NCBI RefSeq assembly: GCF_900115955.1
Contig: NZ_FOYL01000001.1
Location: 186,001 to 250,000, forward strand
Direction of reading: 5' to 3'
Length of the DNA: 64,000 bases
Source of the DNA: Lentzea waywayandensis
GTDB lineage: Bacteria > Actinomycetota > Actinomycetes > Mycobacteriales > Pseudonocardiaceae
Part shown: positions 33,541 through 42,595 of the stretch, piece by piece
Layout: the number at the start of each line of letters is the position of its first letter
How positions within the stretch are numbered: the first letter of the stretch is position 1
Notes under the pieces: model-generated
Told to the model about the DNA's origin: nothing
The model's database searches: none
Seen by the model: the letters and a program-made list of their open reading frames with translations, nothing else
Position numbers and translations under genes: made by a program

Positions 33541-34668
33541 AAGTACCCACGCGCGCCGTGCCCGATCACGGATGTTCACAGCGGCGACGACGTCGGCGGG
33601 TCCAGCAAGACCGCACCGGCGACACGAAAACCGGTCCCTGGTGGGACGGTTGGAGCGGGACGTGTGCTTGCACCTCGGGCACATTTGCGAGGTGTAGCGG
33701 GCGTCCACCAGCAGTACCGGCACACCGGCCCGGCGTGCTTTGTAGGTGATGTGTTGTTCGAGCTGGTGGAATGGCCAGGAGGACTGAGTGGCTCGCTGGT
33801 GCCGGTGGAGCCGTACCCGGTCGCGGATGCCGTGGAGTTCCTCCAGGGCGATGCCGCGGCCGGTGCGTTCGGCAACAGCCACGATGTCTTTGGCGATCTT
33901 GTGGTTGATGTGTGTCGCGTGCCGCGCTTCCCTGCGAGCCCGGCGCTTCACCCGGCGCGTGGCGGACTTGGTGCGCCTGGCCTGCAACTCGGCACGTTTG
34001 CGGACGTGCCAGCGGCGGTACCTCCGCAGGCGGCGGCCCTGGAAGTTGTCCAGGTCCGAGGTGGTGGCCAGGTTGGTGATACCCCGGTCGACACCGATCC
34101 AGTCGACAGGCTCGAACACCTCCGGCTCAGGCACCTCGCAGGTGGCGACCAGAAACCACATGCCGTCACAGAACAGCAGGTCCGACTCGCCCTGACGGTG
34201 AGCACGCAGTGTCGTCAACTGGTCCGGCGAGCAGACGAACCGGAGGTCCTTCACCCTGCCCACGGTCGTCCAGATGCTGACCGTCCGCGCGTCCAGCTGC
34301 CACGAAAGGCAGCGGTCGTCGAACGGCTGCGCCGCCCACCGGCGAAACGAGATCGGCTTCGACTGGGCCTTGACGCGGCGCTGGCACTTCTCTCCGCCGA
34401 GGTTTCCAGCCCTGATCGCGGCCCGCAGGGTGGCGTAGGCATCGACGACTTTCTTCACCACCCGCACCGCGGGCTGCGCCGACAGACCGAACCGATCCTT
34501 GACGTCGTGGTAGCAGAGCTTCTGCAACTCGTTACGGGACTTCACGTTCCGCTCGAACGCCACGCTCGACGCGTACTCCGCAGCCTCGTTGCAGGCATGC
34601 AGGGTCGCCGCCAGCGCCGTCGCCTGGACGGGCGTCGGCAGCAGCTTCACCCGCACCGCCAGCTTCAC
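33511..34668 (-). CDS. tnpB: TnpB, RNA-guided nuclease of IS605-type element
   Basis: A 385-residue TnpB. The N-terminal part ('KLLPTPVQATALAATLHACN') and the central region lead to a split RuvC nuclease: first aspartate in 'WIGVDRGITNLATTSD' (about 195), glutamate in 'GIALEELHGIRDR' (about 275), and final aspartate in 'GPADVVAAVNI' (about 360). A four-cysteine zinc finger lies between them ('SQMCPRCKHTSR' and 'FSCRRCG'). All catalytic residues appear intact. TnpB cuts DNA matching its omega-RNA guide next to a short motif. GTG 34668 is used, with AGGA about 8 bases upstream; longer readings run into the split DUF1345 gene and are not real. Confidence 0.92.
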
Positions 34669-35166
34669 ACAGACGATCCTATCGAACGTGTGTTCGGTCG
34701 ACGTCGGCGCATCGACTTCCCCCGGCCGTGAACGGCCGGGCTTCCGCCGACAAACCATTAGGTGAAGATCGTGTGCACGACAGCCCATGACAGCACCACG
34801 GACAGCACGCCGAGCCCGACGTGCAGCAGTTCGGACGCGCCGCTGGTGTGTGCCGCACGGGCCAGCACGAAGCCCACGGACACGAGGCTCGCCAACGCGG
34901 CCACGAGCAGCAGCACCTCGGCGACGCGGCGGGTCGGGTCGTTGCGGACGGCGTGCCGGGCGGTCTCCTCGGCGTCCATCGGCCAGATGACCATCCACGC
35001 CCGCACGAGGTACACGAGGGTCGCGACGTCCCAGCCGACCAGCAGGCCGAACTCGCCGTGACCGGTGACCGTGACGACGAGGCCGCTGACGAGGCCCGCG
35101 GCGATGGCGACCACGATCTTGGTGCGGTCCAGCACGAAACCGTCCGGCATCGGGCGGTACGGCAGG

Positions 35167-35508
35167 TCAGCCATGCAACGCCGCGTCCAGGTCGAGGTAG
35201 AGCTCCAGCGTCTGGTTCAGCGTGGTGGCTTTGAGCGCCCGCAGCACGCTTCCCCTGGGCGACACCAGGCGCAACGGGATGCCGCTGTCTTCGCCGCGCA
35301 GGTGGAACTCGACGAGCACGGAGAGACCGACGGACGCGAAGAACTCGACGTCGCTGAGGTCCAGCACGACGGGAAGCCCGGCGCCGAACGCCTCGGACAG
35401 CTTGTCGCGCAACAGGTCCGCGGTGTACGAGTCGACCTCGCCCTCGGCACGCAGCACGACGGCGTTCGAGCGCTGCTCCGACTCGACCTTCAACAGTGCC
35501 TCGTCCAT
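35167..35508 (-). CDS. STAS-domain anti-sigma factor antagonist
   Basis: A 113-residue single-domain STAS protein ('[20 protein letters not shown]', '[20 protein letters not shown]'). The regulatory serine position of SpoIIAA/RsbV (D-S-[ST]-G-L) is kept as A-S-V-G-L, so phosphorylation is possible although the preceding Asp is missing. It starts 1 bp after the FrnE-like gene stop, and its end overlaps the start of the (now interrupted) DUF1345 gene by 8 bases, forming a three-gene operon. It could be a substrate of the SpoIIE phosphatase at 27807; this is a guess from proximity. Confidence 0.9.
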   Translation of the reverse strand: MDEALLKVESEQRSNAVVLRAEGEVDSYTADLLRDKLSEAFGAGLPVVLDLSDVEFFASVGLSVLVEFHLRGEDSGIPLRLVSPRGSVLRALKATTLNQTLELYLDLDAALHG

Positions 35509-35509
35509 C

Positions 35510-36127
35510 TCACGCCTCCCAGGCTTGCGTCAGCGCGCGTCCGAACAGCTCGACGGGCTGGGCGCCGGACACGGCCAGACGCTCACCGACGACCACGAAC
35601 GGCACGCCGGAGACGCCGATGTCGCGAGCGCGCTGCTCGTCGGCGCGCACCTCGTCGGCATAGGCGGCGGGGTCTTCGAGAACGGTCTTGACGTCGGCGG
35701 CGTCGAGCCCGGCCTCGGTGGCGATCTCCGTCAGCGACTCGGGCGTGAACAGCGAACGCGCCTGCGCGAAGTTGGCGCGCAGCACGGCGTCGAGGACTTC
35801 GTGCTGAATGCCCTTCTCCCCCGCCAGGTGCAGCAGCCGGTGCACGTCGAACGTGTTGCCGACCTCGCGGTCGAGCCGGTAGCCGAGGCCCTCGTCACGC
35901 GCGAGCTGGGCGACGGACTCCTCCATCTCGGCGGCGCGCGGGCCGAACTTGGCGGCGAGCATGTCCTGCACGGACTCGACGCCGCTCTTGGTGGGATCCA
36001 GCTCGAACGCGCGGTGCACCACGGTGATCTCCGCACGGTGCTCGAAACCGGCCAGCGCCTTCTCGAAGCGCGCCTTGCCGATGTAGCACCACGGACAAAT
36101 GACGTCAGCCCAGAACTCGACCTGCAT
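35510..36127 (-). CDS. DsbA-family oxidoreductase, FrnE-like
   Basis: A 205-residue cytoplasmic thioredoxin-fold protein. It starts 'MQVEFWADVICPWCYIGKAR' with the redox motif CPWC at residues 11-14; the helical insertion and the cis-proline region 'GVSGVPFVVVGERLAVSGAQ' follow. FrnE-like proteins act as disulfide isomerases or in polyketide biosynthesis. There is no signal peptide. First gene of the FrnE-STAS-DUF1345 operon, divergent from the COG0523 genes with a Zur-type box between. Confidence 0.92.
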   Translation of the reverse strand: MQVEFWADVICPWCYIGKARFEKALAGFEHRAEITVVHRAFELDPTKSGVESVQDMLAAKFGPRAAEMEESVAQLARDEGLGYRLDREVGNTFDVHRLLHLAGEKGIQHEVLDAVLRANFAQARSLFTPESLTEIATEAGLDAADVKTVLEDPAAYADEVRADEQRARDIGVSGVPFVVVGERLAVSGAQPVELFGRALTQAWEA

Positions 36128-36168
36128 CGTTCGATCATGTCATGCCACGCCCGCGCCGTCCGTTCAGA

Positions 36169-36181
36169 AACGATAATCGTT
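36169..36181. promoter_or_regulatory. Zur-type box (zinc repressor operator)
   Basis: AACGAT-A-ATCGTT, a perfect 13-bp palindrome within GAAACGATAATCGTTGTCAT, matches the A/T-rich 7-1-7 pattern of actinobacterial Zur boxes. It ends 19 bp before the COG0523 gene start. Confidence 0.75.
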
Positions 36182-36200
36182 GTCATGTAGGCTGCGGACC

Positions 36201-37214
36201 ATGGCAGCACGGGTCGTATTGGTAGCCGGGTTCACCCACCACGACGTGGCCGACGAACTCTGGCGGGCGTCACCGGAGTCGTCGCTGGTCAGGCACGATC
36301 TGAGCAGCCTGGCCGAGGGGGTGGTGCGGCGGTGGGCGGACGGCCGTCTCACCGTCCTGGAGCTCGCGCACGGGTGCGTCTCGTGCACCTTGCGGCTGGA
36401 CCTCGTTCCGTTGCTCGAAGGGCTGGACGGGCGCGTGATCGTGCAGCTGGACCCGATGCTCGAACCGGAGGCCGTCTGCTTCGCGCTGAGCGGGACCGAG
36501 GTGGAGATCGAGGCCGTGGTGACGGTGATCGACACCGCCACCTGGCTCGACGACGCGACCGGCGCCGACTCGCTCGCCGACCGGGGCATGCGCGCGGCCG
36601 AGGGTGACGAGCGGATGGTCGCGCAGGTCGTGGTCGGGCAGGCGGAGTTCGCGGACGCCCTGGTGCTGACCGGTCCGGGCGACCCGGTGCTCGCCGCCGT
36701 GCTCGACCGGCTCTCCCCCGGCGCGCCGCGTCAGCAGCTGTCCGAGCTCGACGTCGTCGCGTTGCTCGCCGCGGTTCCCGTCGACGCGCGGCGCGGCGAG
36801 ATCGACGACGGCTTCGGGTCGCTGCTGTACGGGCTGCACTCGCTGGAACCGGCGCACGGCGTGTCCGTCGTCCACTTCACCGACCGGCGCCCCTTCCACC
36901 CCATGCGGCTGCACGACTGCATCGACGTGCTGCTCGACGGCGTGGTGCGGGTGCGCGGCCGGGTGTGGGTGGCGAGCCAGCCCGACGCGGCGCTGTGGCT
37001 GGAGTCCGCTGGCGGCGGGTTGCGCGTGGGCAACCTGGGGCCCTGGGAAGGCGATCGCGACCAGGAGCTCGTCGTGATCACCCGGTCCGCCGACGCGGAC
37101 GAGATCGCCGCGGCACTGCGGTCGGCCCTGGTCACCGACGAGGAGCTCGCCCTGGTCACCGAGCTCGACTTCGCCGACCCGTTCTCCGACTGGCACGAGG
37201 AGCTGGAACTCTGA
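36201..37214 (+). CDS. COG0523/CobW-like protein lacking the P-loop
   Basis: A 337-residue relative of CobW/COG0523 metallochaperones. The expected Walker A (GxxGxGKT) is replaced at the N-terminus by '[20 protein letters not shown]', so GTP binding in the normal mode is unlikely. The zinc-binding GCxxC motif is kept in altered form as '[16 protein letters not shown]' (about residues 60-75), and the C-terminal CobW_C domain is present ('[20 protein letters not shown]'). It starts 19 bp after a Zur-type box and overlaps the next gene (TGATG), an intact GTPase of the same family. It probably works with it as partner or scaffold in zinc supply. ATG 36201 fits the homology. Confidence 0.85.
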   Translation: MAARVVLVAGFTHHDVADELWRASPESSLVRHDLSSLAEGVVRRWADGRLTVLELAHGCVSCTLRLDLVPLLEGLDGRVIVQLDPMLEPEAVCFALSGTEVEIEAVVTVIDTATWLDDATGADSLADRGMRAAEGDERMVAQVVVGQAEFADALVLTGPGDPVLAAVLDRLSPGAPRQQLSELDVVALLAAVPVDARRGEIDDGFGSLLYGLHSLEPAHGVSVVHFTDRRPFHPMRLHDCIDVLLDGVVRVRGRVWVASQPDAALWLESAGGGLRVGNLGPWEGDRDQELVVITRSADADEIAAALRSALVTDEELALVTELDFADPFSDWHEELEL

Positions 37215-38308
37215 TGCGCACCCCCGTGACGGTGCTGTCCGGTTTTCTGGGCGCCGGCAAGACGACGCTGCTCAACCACGTGCTCACCAACCGCGAGGGC
37301 AGGCGGGTGGCGGTGATCGTGAACGACATGAGCGAGGTCAACATCGACGCGGCGCTGGTCGACCGCACGGTCGAACGCCTCGTCGAACTCACGAACGGCT
37401 GCATCTGCTGCACGTTGCGGGAGGACCTGCTCGACAGCGTCGGCGAACTGGCGCGCTCGGGCCGGTTCGACACGATCCTGGTCGAGTCGACGGGCGTCTC
37501 CGAGCCGATGCCGGTGGCGGCGACGTTCGACTGGACGTTCGAGGACGGCACGAGCCTGTCCGATCACGCGCGGCTCGACACGATGGTGTCGCTGGTGGAC
37601 GCGGAGGGTTTCCTGCGCGGACTGGCCGCCGGTGAGGTCTCGGACCTGCTGGTGGACCAGGTGGAGTTCGCGAACGTGCTGGTGGTGAACAAGATCGACC
37701 TCGTCACGTCCGATCAGCTGGCGACGCTCGACGCCGTTCTGCGACGCCTGAACCCGTCTGCCCGCCTGCTGCACACGCGCGATGGCGTCGTGGAGCTGGC
37801 CGACGTGCTCGACACCGGCCGGTACGACCCGATCACCGCCGCGCAGGCACCGGGCTGGGCCCAGGAGCTGGCCGGCGGGCACACCCCGGAGACCGAGGAG
37901 TACGGAATCAGGTCGGTCACCTACCGCGCGTCACGGCCGTTCCACCCCGCCCGGCTCGTGGAGGCGCTGGCGGACTGGGAAGGTGTGTTGCGCAGCAAGG
38001 GTTTCTGCTACATCGCGTCTCGGCCGGACGTGCTGGCCGTCTGGTCGCAGGCCGGCCCCAACCTGGTCATCGAACCCGGTCAGCTGCTCGACTCGCCCGA
38101 CGCCCGCCAGGAGCTGGTGTTCATCGGGGTGGATCTCGACGTGACGGAGCCGGCTCAGCGACTGGATCCCGCGCTGCTCACCGACTCCGAGCTCGCGGCC
38201 GGGCCGGAGGTGTGGCGGACGTTCTCGGATCCGTTGCCGGAGTGGGACTTCAGCGACCTGCACGACCACGCGACGACGACCAGCGTGACCAACGCGAACG
38301 CCGGGTAG
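37214..38308 (+). CDS. COG0523/CobW-family GTPase (zinc metallochaperone type)
   Basis: A 364-residue GTPase. Walker A is '[18 protein letters not shown]' (about residues 7-24), the metal motif is '[14 protein letters not shown]' (GCxCC type), Walker B is '[15 protein letters not shown]', the specificity loop is 'LVVNKIDLV', and a C-terminal CobW_C domain has '[12 protein letters not shown]'. With the Zur-type box upstream, it likely moves zinc to essential enzymes in zinc shortage. It is translationally coupled to the P-loop-less homologue. The last 25 residues or so ('[18 protein letters not shown]') overlap the convergent mannosyltransferase gene by 154 bp and look non-native, as if the original stop was lost. 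Confidence 0.93.
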   Translation: MRTPVTVLSGFLGAGKTTLLNHVLTNREGRRVAVIVNDMSEVNIDAALVDRTVERLVELTNGCICCTLREDLLDSVGELARSGRFDTILVESTGVSEPMPVAATFDWTFEDGTSLSDHARLDTMVSLVDAEGFLRGLAAGEVSDLLVDQVEFANVLVVNKIDLVTSDQLATLDAVLRRLNPSARLLHTRDGVVELADVLDTGRYDPITAAQAPGWAQELAGGHTPETEEYGIRSVTYRASRPFHPARLVEALADWEGVLRSKGFCYIASRPDVLAVWSQAGPNLVIEPGQLLDSPDARQELVFIGVDLDVTEPAQRLDPALLTDSELAAGPEVWRTFSDPLPEWDFSDLHDHATTTSVTNANAG

Positions 38309-39447
38309 GTCCAGCCGACCAGCGACAGCCAGCCGGGCCGGCTGATCGTCCAGATCGTCGGCTGCCGGTCCAGCTGGAACGCGATCACGTCCAGGAACAT
38401 CACCGGAACCCACAGCGCCAGCAGGGTGTTGCGCACCCACGGCGCGATCTTCTTGTGCACCAGCCAGATCAGCAGCGGCGCCACCCACACCCAGTGGTGG
38501 TCCCAGGAGATCGGCGAGAGCAGCAACCCCAGGAACTGCACCGACAGCACGCCGATCAGCGCGTCGCTCGCCCGGACCGCCGCCCTCAGCGCGAACAACG
38601 CGATCACGGTCGACACCAGGGCGGCGATGATCCACGGCCAGGACATGCCGACGTCGTAACCGAGGCTGCGGGACAACGCCCCGCGCAACGACTGGTTGTG
38701 CGCGGTGGCGATCGGCCCGACCCGGTCCGGATCGCCGAACAGCACGAACCAGTACTGCCTGGCCTGCTCGAAGTTCACCAGGAACCCGAGGCCGACGCTC
38801 GCCGCGAACGCCGCCACCGACCACAACGCGGCCTTCCACCGGCGGGTGGCGAGGAAGTACAGGCCGGAGATCGCGGGCACGAGCTTCACCCCGGCGGTCA
38901 GGCCGATCCCCGCTCCCGCGACGCGCGAGTCGCGGGCCACCAGCGCGGCCAGCACGACCGCGGCCAGCAGCAGGTTGATCTGGCCGAACTCGAAGGTGTG
39001 GAAGATCGGCATCATCCACAGCAGCACGGCGGTCCACAGGATCGCCCGCTGCCGCCACATCCGGGCGTCGACCGTCCACGACTGTCCCGCGACGAGCCGC
39101 AGCGCCACGCGCACCAGCCAGTACAGGCACAGCACGGTCAGCAGGCGGAAGCTCCACTGCGCGGCGCCCCAGAACAGCCACGTCATCGGCAGGAACACCA
39201 GCGCCCCGAACGGCGGATAGGTGAACGGCAGCGGGAAGTCGGGCGGCGAGTGCGGCGAGACCACCTGGTTCAGGTCGCCTTCGAGCACGTGCGGGGCCAG
39301 CGACCAGTACACGTACAGGTCGATCGACTCGTTGCCGAAGCCGGTGACGATGATCCACGTGCGTGCGAGCATCGAGATCGCCAGCAGCCACGGGGCGACG
39401 GCGAGCAGCCGCCGTTCCAGCTTCGCGAGGGGCTTAGGTCGCAACAC
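38155..39447 (-). CDS. GT87-type polyprenol-phosphate-mannose-dependent mannosyltransferase
   Basis: A 430-codon GT-C membrane glycosyltransferase with about ten helices. The loop-1 acidic motif is '[20 protein letters not shown]', followed by '[16 protein letters not shown]', '[15 protein letters not shown]', '[20 protein letters not shown]' and '[20 protein letters not shown]'. In actinobacteria, GT87 enzymes add alpha-1,2-mannose to phosphatidylinositol mannosides or lipomannan outside the membrane. It is closely similar to the next gene upstream (39434), a tandem duplicate. GTG 39447 overlaps that gene's end by 14 bases. The C-terminal 50 residues or so come from antisense of the COG0523 gene and look accidental. 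Confidence 0.88.
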   Translation of the reverse strand: MLRPKPLAKLERRLLAVAPWLLAISMLARTWIIVTGFGNESIDLYVYWSLAPHVLEGDLNQVVSPHSPPDFPLPFTYPPFGALVFLPMTWLFWGAAQWSFRLLTVLCLYWLVRVALRLVAGQSWTVDARMWRQRAILWTAVLLWMMPIFHTFEFGQINLLLAAVVLAALVARDSRVAGAGIGLTAGVKLVPAISGLYFLATRRWKAALWSVAAFAASVGLGFLVNFEQARQYWFVLFGDPDRVGPIATAHNQSLRGALSRSLGYDVGMSWPWIIAALVSTVIALFALRAAVRASDALIGVLSVQFLGLLLSPISWDHHWVWVAPLLIWLVHKKIAPWVRNTLLALWVPVMFLDVIAFQLDRQPTIWTISRPGWLSLVGWTYPAFALVTLVVVAWSCRSLKSHSGNGSENVRHTSGPAASSESVSSAGSSR

Positions 39448-40606
39448 GTTCTGCCTTCGGGATCGGGTCGAGCAGCTTCGGCGTCAACGCCAGGGTGAGC
39501 AGTGCGAGCGCCGGGTAGATCCAGCCGAGCGCCGCGAGTGGCCAGGGTCTCGGGATCTCCCAGATGGACGGCTGCAGGTTGATCAGAATCGTGATGACGT
39601 CCGAGGCCACCGCGACCACCCACACGCCGGCGAGCAGCAGGTTCCGTCGCCCGTGCACGAGCCAGAGAACCAGCGGGATCACCCACAACCAGTGGTGGCT
39701 CCACGAGATCGGCGAGACCAACAGCCCGAAGAGCTGCACGATGATCACGGCCGCCAGGGTGTCCCCGGCCTTCACCGCGGCCCGCAACGCGAACCAGGTG
39801 AGCGCGACGGACACCGCCACCGCGAGCAGCCACGGCCAGGACATCTCGACGTCGTAGCCGAGCGAACGCGACAACGCGCCGCGCAACGACTGGTTGATCA
39901 CCGAGCCCACCGGCCCGACCCGGTTCGCCGCGCCGAGCAGTTCGAACCAGTAGCGCCACGAGTCCGAGGCGGACACCAGGAAGCCCAGCGCGACGGTGAC
40001 CACGAAGCCCGCCACCGACCACAGCGCGGCCTTCCACCGGCGCGTGACCAGGAAGTACAGCCCCGAGATCGCCGGCGTCAGCTTCATCCCGGCGGCGACA
40101 CCGACGCCGAGTCCCGCGACGGCCTGCCGGGCCGCGACCATCGCCGCGAACGTCCCGGCGATCAGGACGAGGTTGATCTGTCCGAAGTCGAGGGTCTTGC
40201 GCACCGGCTCGAACCACAGCGCGATCGCCGTCCACAACAGAGCGCGGCGCTGCCACGTCCCGTCGAACGGCTGCACGGCCTTGTCCGCCAGCAGCTTCAA
40301 CGCCGTCCGCACCAGCCACCACAGGCAGACCAGCGACAGCACCTGCCAGACGACCTTCGCGGCGATCCACGGCAACGCCGACAGCGGCAGGAACACCATC
40401 GCCGCGAAGGGCGGATACGTGAACGGCAGCGGGAAGTCCGCCGTGAACGGCATGTCGATCGAGTAGAGCTCGTCGGTGAGCACGTTCGGAGCGAGGCTCC
40501 AGTAGACCTTGAGGTCGATCATCCCCCAGTTCGCCGTCGCGGCGTAGATGCCCAACGACAGGCACAACACCAACGGCGCGAACCTCAGCACACGCTGCTC
40601 ACTCAC
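39434..40606 (-). CDS. GT87-type mannosyltransferase (tandem paralogue)
   Basis: A 390-residue GT-C enzyme, paralogous to the gene at 38155 over the whole length ('MIDLKVYWSLAPNVLTDELY', '[20 protein letters not shown]', 'LDFGQINLVLIAG', '[20 protein letters not shown]', '[20 protein letters not shown]'). The acidic residues of the first periplasmic loop needed for catalysis are present. It ends normally ('[19 protein letters not shown]'), which shows how the neighbour's tail should look. GTG 40606 follows GGAGG and overlaps the MptB gene stop by 8 bases, so the three genes form one operon. Confidence 0.9.
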   Translation of the reverse strand: MSEQRVLRFAPLVLCLSLGIYAATANWGMIDLKVYWSLAPNVLTDELYSIDMPFTADFPLPFTYPPFAAMVFLPLSALPWIAAKVVWQVLSLVCLWWLVRTALKLLADKAVQPFDGTWQRRALLWTAIALWFEPVRKTLDFGQINLVLIAGTFAAMVAARQAVAGLGVGVAAGMKLTPAISGLYFLVTRRWKAALWSVAGFVVTVALGFLVSASDSWRYWFELLGAANRVGPVGSVINQSLRGALSRSLGYDVEMSWPWLLAVAVSVALTWFALRAAVKAGDTLAAVIIVQLFGLLVSPISWSHHWLWVIPLVLWLVHGRRNLLLAGVWVVAVASDVITILINLQPSIWEIPRPWPLAALGWIYPALALLTLALTPKLLDPIPKAERVAT

Positions 40607-42107
40607 CGGTTCCTCCAGCCACCGGGGCCGGTTGACGCACGGGGTGCAACAGCGCCCGCCCGACCCACATCCCTGCCACAACAGTGGCAGCCAGGTACGG
40701 CCACCACACCCAGGGGTTCATGGAGTCGTACGTCCAGCGCGCGACGATCGTGCCGTCCGGCAGGGTGACCAGCACCATCCACACCGAAACGCCCGCCAGC
40801 ACGGCGATCCAGCGGTCCTTCCACGCGAACGCCGCTCCTAACGCGAGCGCCCACGTGAAGTACCACGGCAGCACCGAAGGCGCGAGCAGTGACGCGGCGA
40901 GCAACGCGATCGTGGCGCGTCTCACCGCTTCCACACCGCCCTCCCGCGCCAGCCACCACTGCCGCACGAGCACTCCGGCGAGCACGACCACGCCGGCCGC
41001 GCGGAAGAAGCTGAGGAAGCCGAGGTGCGTGAAGCCCGGCACGTAACGGCCGATCGAGAAGTAGAGAAGCTCCGCCGCGGCGCACGGCAACGACATCCAC
41101 GTGAGCAACGGCCCTTGCGACCGCAACACGCTGATCCAGCCGAGGTCGACGCCCGCGACCACCGTCGCCGCCGCGAAGACCACGACGAACACCGCTCCCC
41201 CTGCGGCGGCCGCGGTCAGAAAGCGTTGCCGTGCCGTGCCTTCCAGCCGTGCCGCCCACACCCAGACGAGGAACGGCGCGACGAGCAGCGCGGTCGCCTT
41301 CACCGCCGTCGCCAACGCGATCAGCGCGAACCCTCTCCAATGCCTGCGGTCCAGCACCATCAACACGCCCGCCGCCATCAACCCGACCATCAGCACGTCG
41401 TTGTGCGCGCCACCGATGCCCAGCGCCACCACCAGCGGGTTTGCGACCGTCAGCCACAACGCCGTCGAGGGCCGTCCACCCAGGTGCCTCGTGAGACCGG
41501 GGATCGCCCACGCCAGCAACACCAGCCCGCCGAGCACGGCGACGCGCATGACGATCGCGCCGAGGATGACGTTGTCGCCGGTCAGCCACACAGTTCCCTT
41601 GCCCAGCAGCAGGAACAGCGGCCCGTACGGCGACGGCGTCTCCTGCCACAGCCCCGCGACGTTGCCCCGCAACGGCAGGTCGAGCACGGCGGCGCCACGC
41701 GAGTAGGGGTCGAAGCCGCGCAGCGCCACCGCACCCTGCGCCAGGTAGCTGTAGACGTCACGGCTGTAGAGCGGCGGCGCGATGATCAGCGGCGCGGTCC
41801 ACGCGGCAGCCGTCACCGCCACCGTCCGGCCGCCCACCTCACGTGCGAGCACCAGCCGGCCGAGCCGGACCCAGGACAGCACCATGAGCGCCAGGCCCGC
41901 GAACAGGACGATGAACGCGAGGTCGTGGCCGTGGCCGTACCTCATCGCGTTCAGGACCGTCCCGCTCAGCAACGGGTCCCTGCGGACGATCGCGCCGGCT
42001 CCCAGCCCACCGATGGCGAGCATGACGGCACCGAACACACCGGGCCACAGCACGTTGCGCGGAACTCGCCGGAACAGCTCCGCAACAGCGGTCACAGCCG
42101 AATCCAC
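40599..42107 (-). CDS. mptB: MptB-type alpha-1,6-mannosyltransferase
   Basis: A 502-residue GT-C membrane enzyme that extends the alpha-1,6-mannan core of lipomannan using polyprenol-phosphate mannose. It shows 'PLYSRDVYSYLAQGAVALRG' with the catalytic D-V-Y-S-Y loop, 'GFDPYSRGAAVL', 'TPSPYGPLFLLLGK', 'GIGGAHNDVLMVGLMAAGVL' and 'ALLAPSVLPWYFTWALALGA', all typical of MptA/MptB. First gene of the mannosyltransferase operon. GTG 42107 is used, with GAGG very close upstream; GTG 42095 is an alternative. Its presence supports a lipomannan- or lipoarabinomannan-like envelope glycolipid in this organism. Confidence 0.9.
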   Translation of the reverse strand: MDSAVTAVAELFRRVPRNVLWPGVFGAVMLAIGGLGAGAIVRRDPLLSGTVLNAMRYGHGHDLAFIVLFAGLALMVLSWVRLGRLVLAREVGGRTVAVTAAAWTAPLIIAPPLYSRDVYSYLAQGAVALRGFDPYSRGAAVLDLPLRGNVAGLWQETPSPYGPLFLLLGKGTVWLTGDNVILGAIVMRVAVLGGLVLLAWAIPGLTRHLGGRPSTALWLTVANPLVVALGIGGAHNDVLMVGLMAAGVLMVLDRRHWRGFALIALATAVKATALLVAPFLVWVWAARLEGTARQRFLTAAAAGGAVFVVVFAAATVVAGVDLGWISVLRSQGPLLTWMSLPCAAAELLYFSIGRYVPGFTHLGFLSFFRAAGVVVLAGVLVRQWWLAREGGVEAVRRATIALLAASLLAPSVLPWYFTWALALGAAFAWKDRWIAVLAGVSVWMVLVTLPDGTIVARWTYDSMNPWVWWPYLAATVVAGMWVGRALLHPVRQPAPVAGGTGE

Positions 42108-42198
42108 CCTCTTGACGTCTCTTGACCAGAGGTAACCGCAAGGGCGGAGCGGGAGCCAGGAGGAAGTGGCGGAAGATCAGGTTCTTCGGGTGGTTCTT

Positions 42199-42549
42199 CT
42201 AGCCTGTGTGCGTGTCCATCACGACGTGGGCTCCGAGTTCACCGAGCAGTCTGATCAGGTCGGGGCCGAGGCAGACCGAGTCCTGCCCCTCCTTCGGCGA
42301 CCAGGAGACGAACAGGTCCACGTCACATCTGGCCGCGACCTGGACCAGCGCTTCCCGGTGCTCGGCGAGCACCGCCTCGACGGCCTTCAGCCGGTCGTCC
42401 AGGTGCATGTCTCCCTCGCCGGGTTCGACGCACCAGAGCCTGTCGCTCCGCTCAGCACCGTCGATCTGCAGGGCGGCGCCGATCTCCGCGACGGTCATCT
42501 CACCCGCCCACACCCGGAGCGTGGCTCTGGACCAGGGTTCTTCTTCCAC
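42199..42549 (-). CDS. DUF4279 protein
   Basis: A 116-residue cytoplasmic protein matching DUF4279: 'ATLRVWAGEMTVAEIGAALQ' at the start, 'LDDRLKAVEAVLAEHREALV' in the middle and 'CDVDLFVSWSPKEGQDSVCL' before a final 'HVVMDTHTG'. Function is unknown; related proteins sometimes act as immunity proteins next to toxins, but no toxin is seen here. It lies between the mptB operon and another mannosyltransferase gene on the same strand, 46 bp after the latter. Confidence 0.8.
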   Translation of the reverse strand: MEEEPWSRATLRVWAGEMTVAEIGAALQIDGAERSDRLWCVEPGEGDMHLDDRLKAVEAVLAEHREALVQVAARCDVDLFVSWSPKEGQDSVCLGPDLIRLLGELGAHVVMDTHTG

Positions 42550-42595
42550 GGGCTGAATCCTCGCAGCCCACGCAACTCAGATCCGGTGTGGAACG

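Noticed and set aside
34669..34998. N-terminal extension of TnpB into the flanking gene
   Set aside because: The extra region crosses the mapped IS end into antisense of DUF1345; TnpB homology begins at 34668.
38212..42125. Very long plus-strand frames opposite the mannosyltransferases
   Set aside because: Low-complexity Arg/Gln/His/Pro-rich antisense frames with no homology; GC-rich third positions create them.
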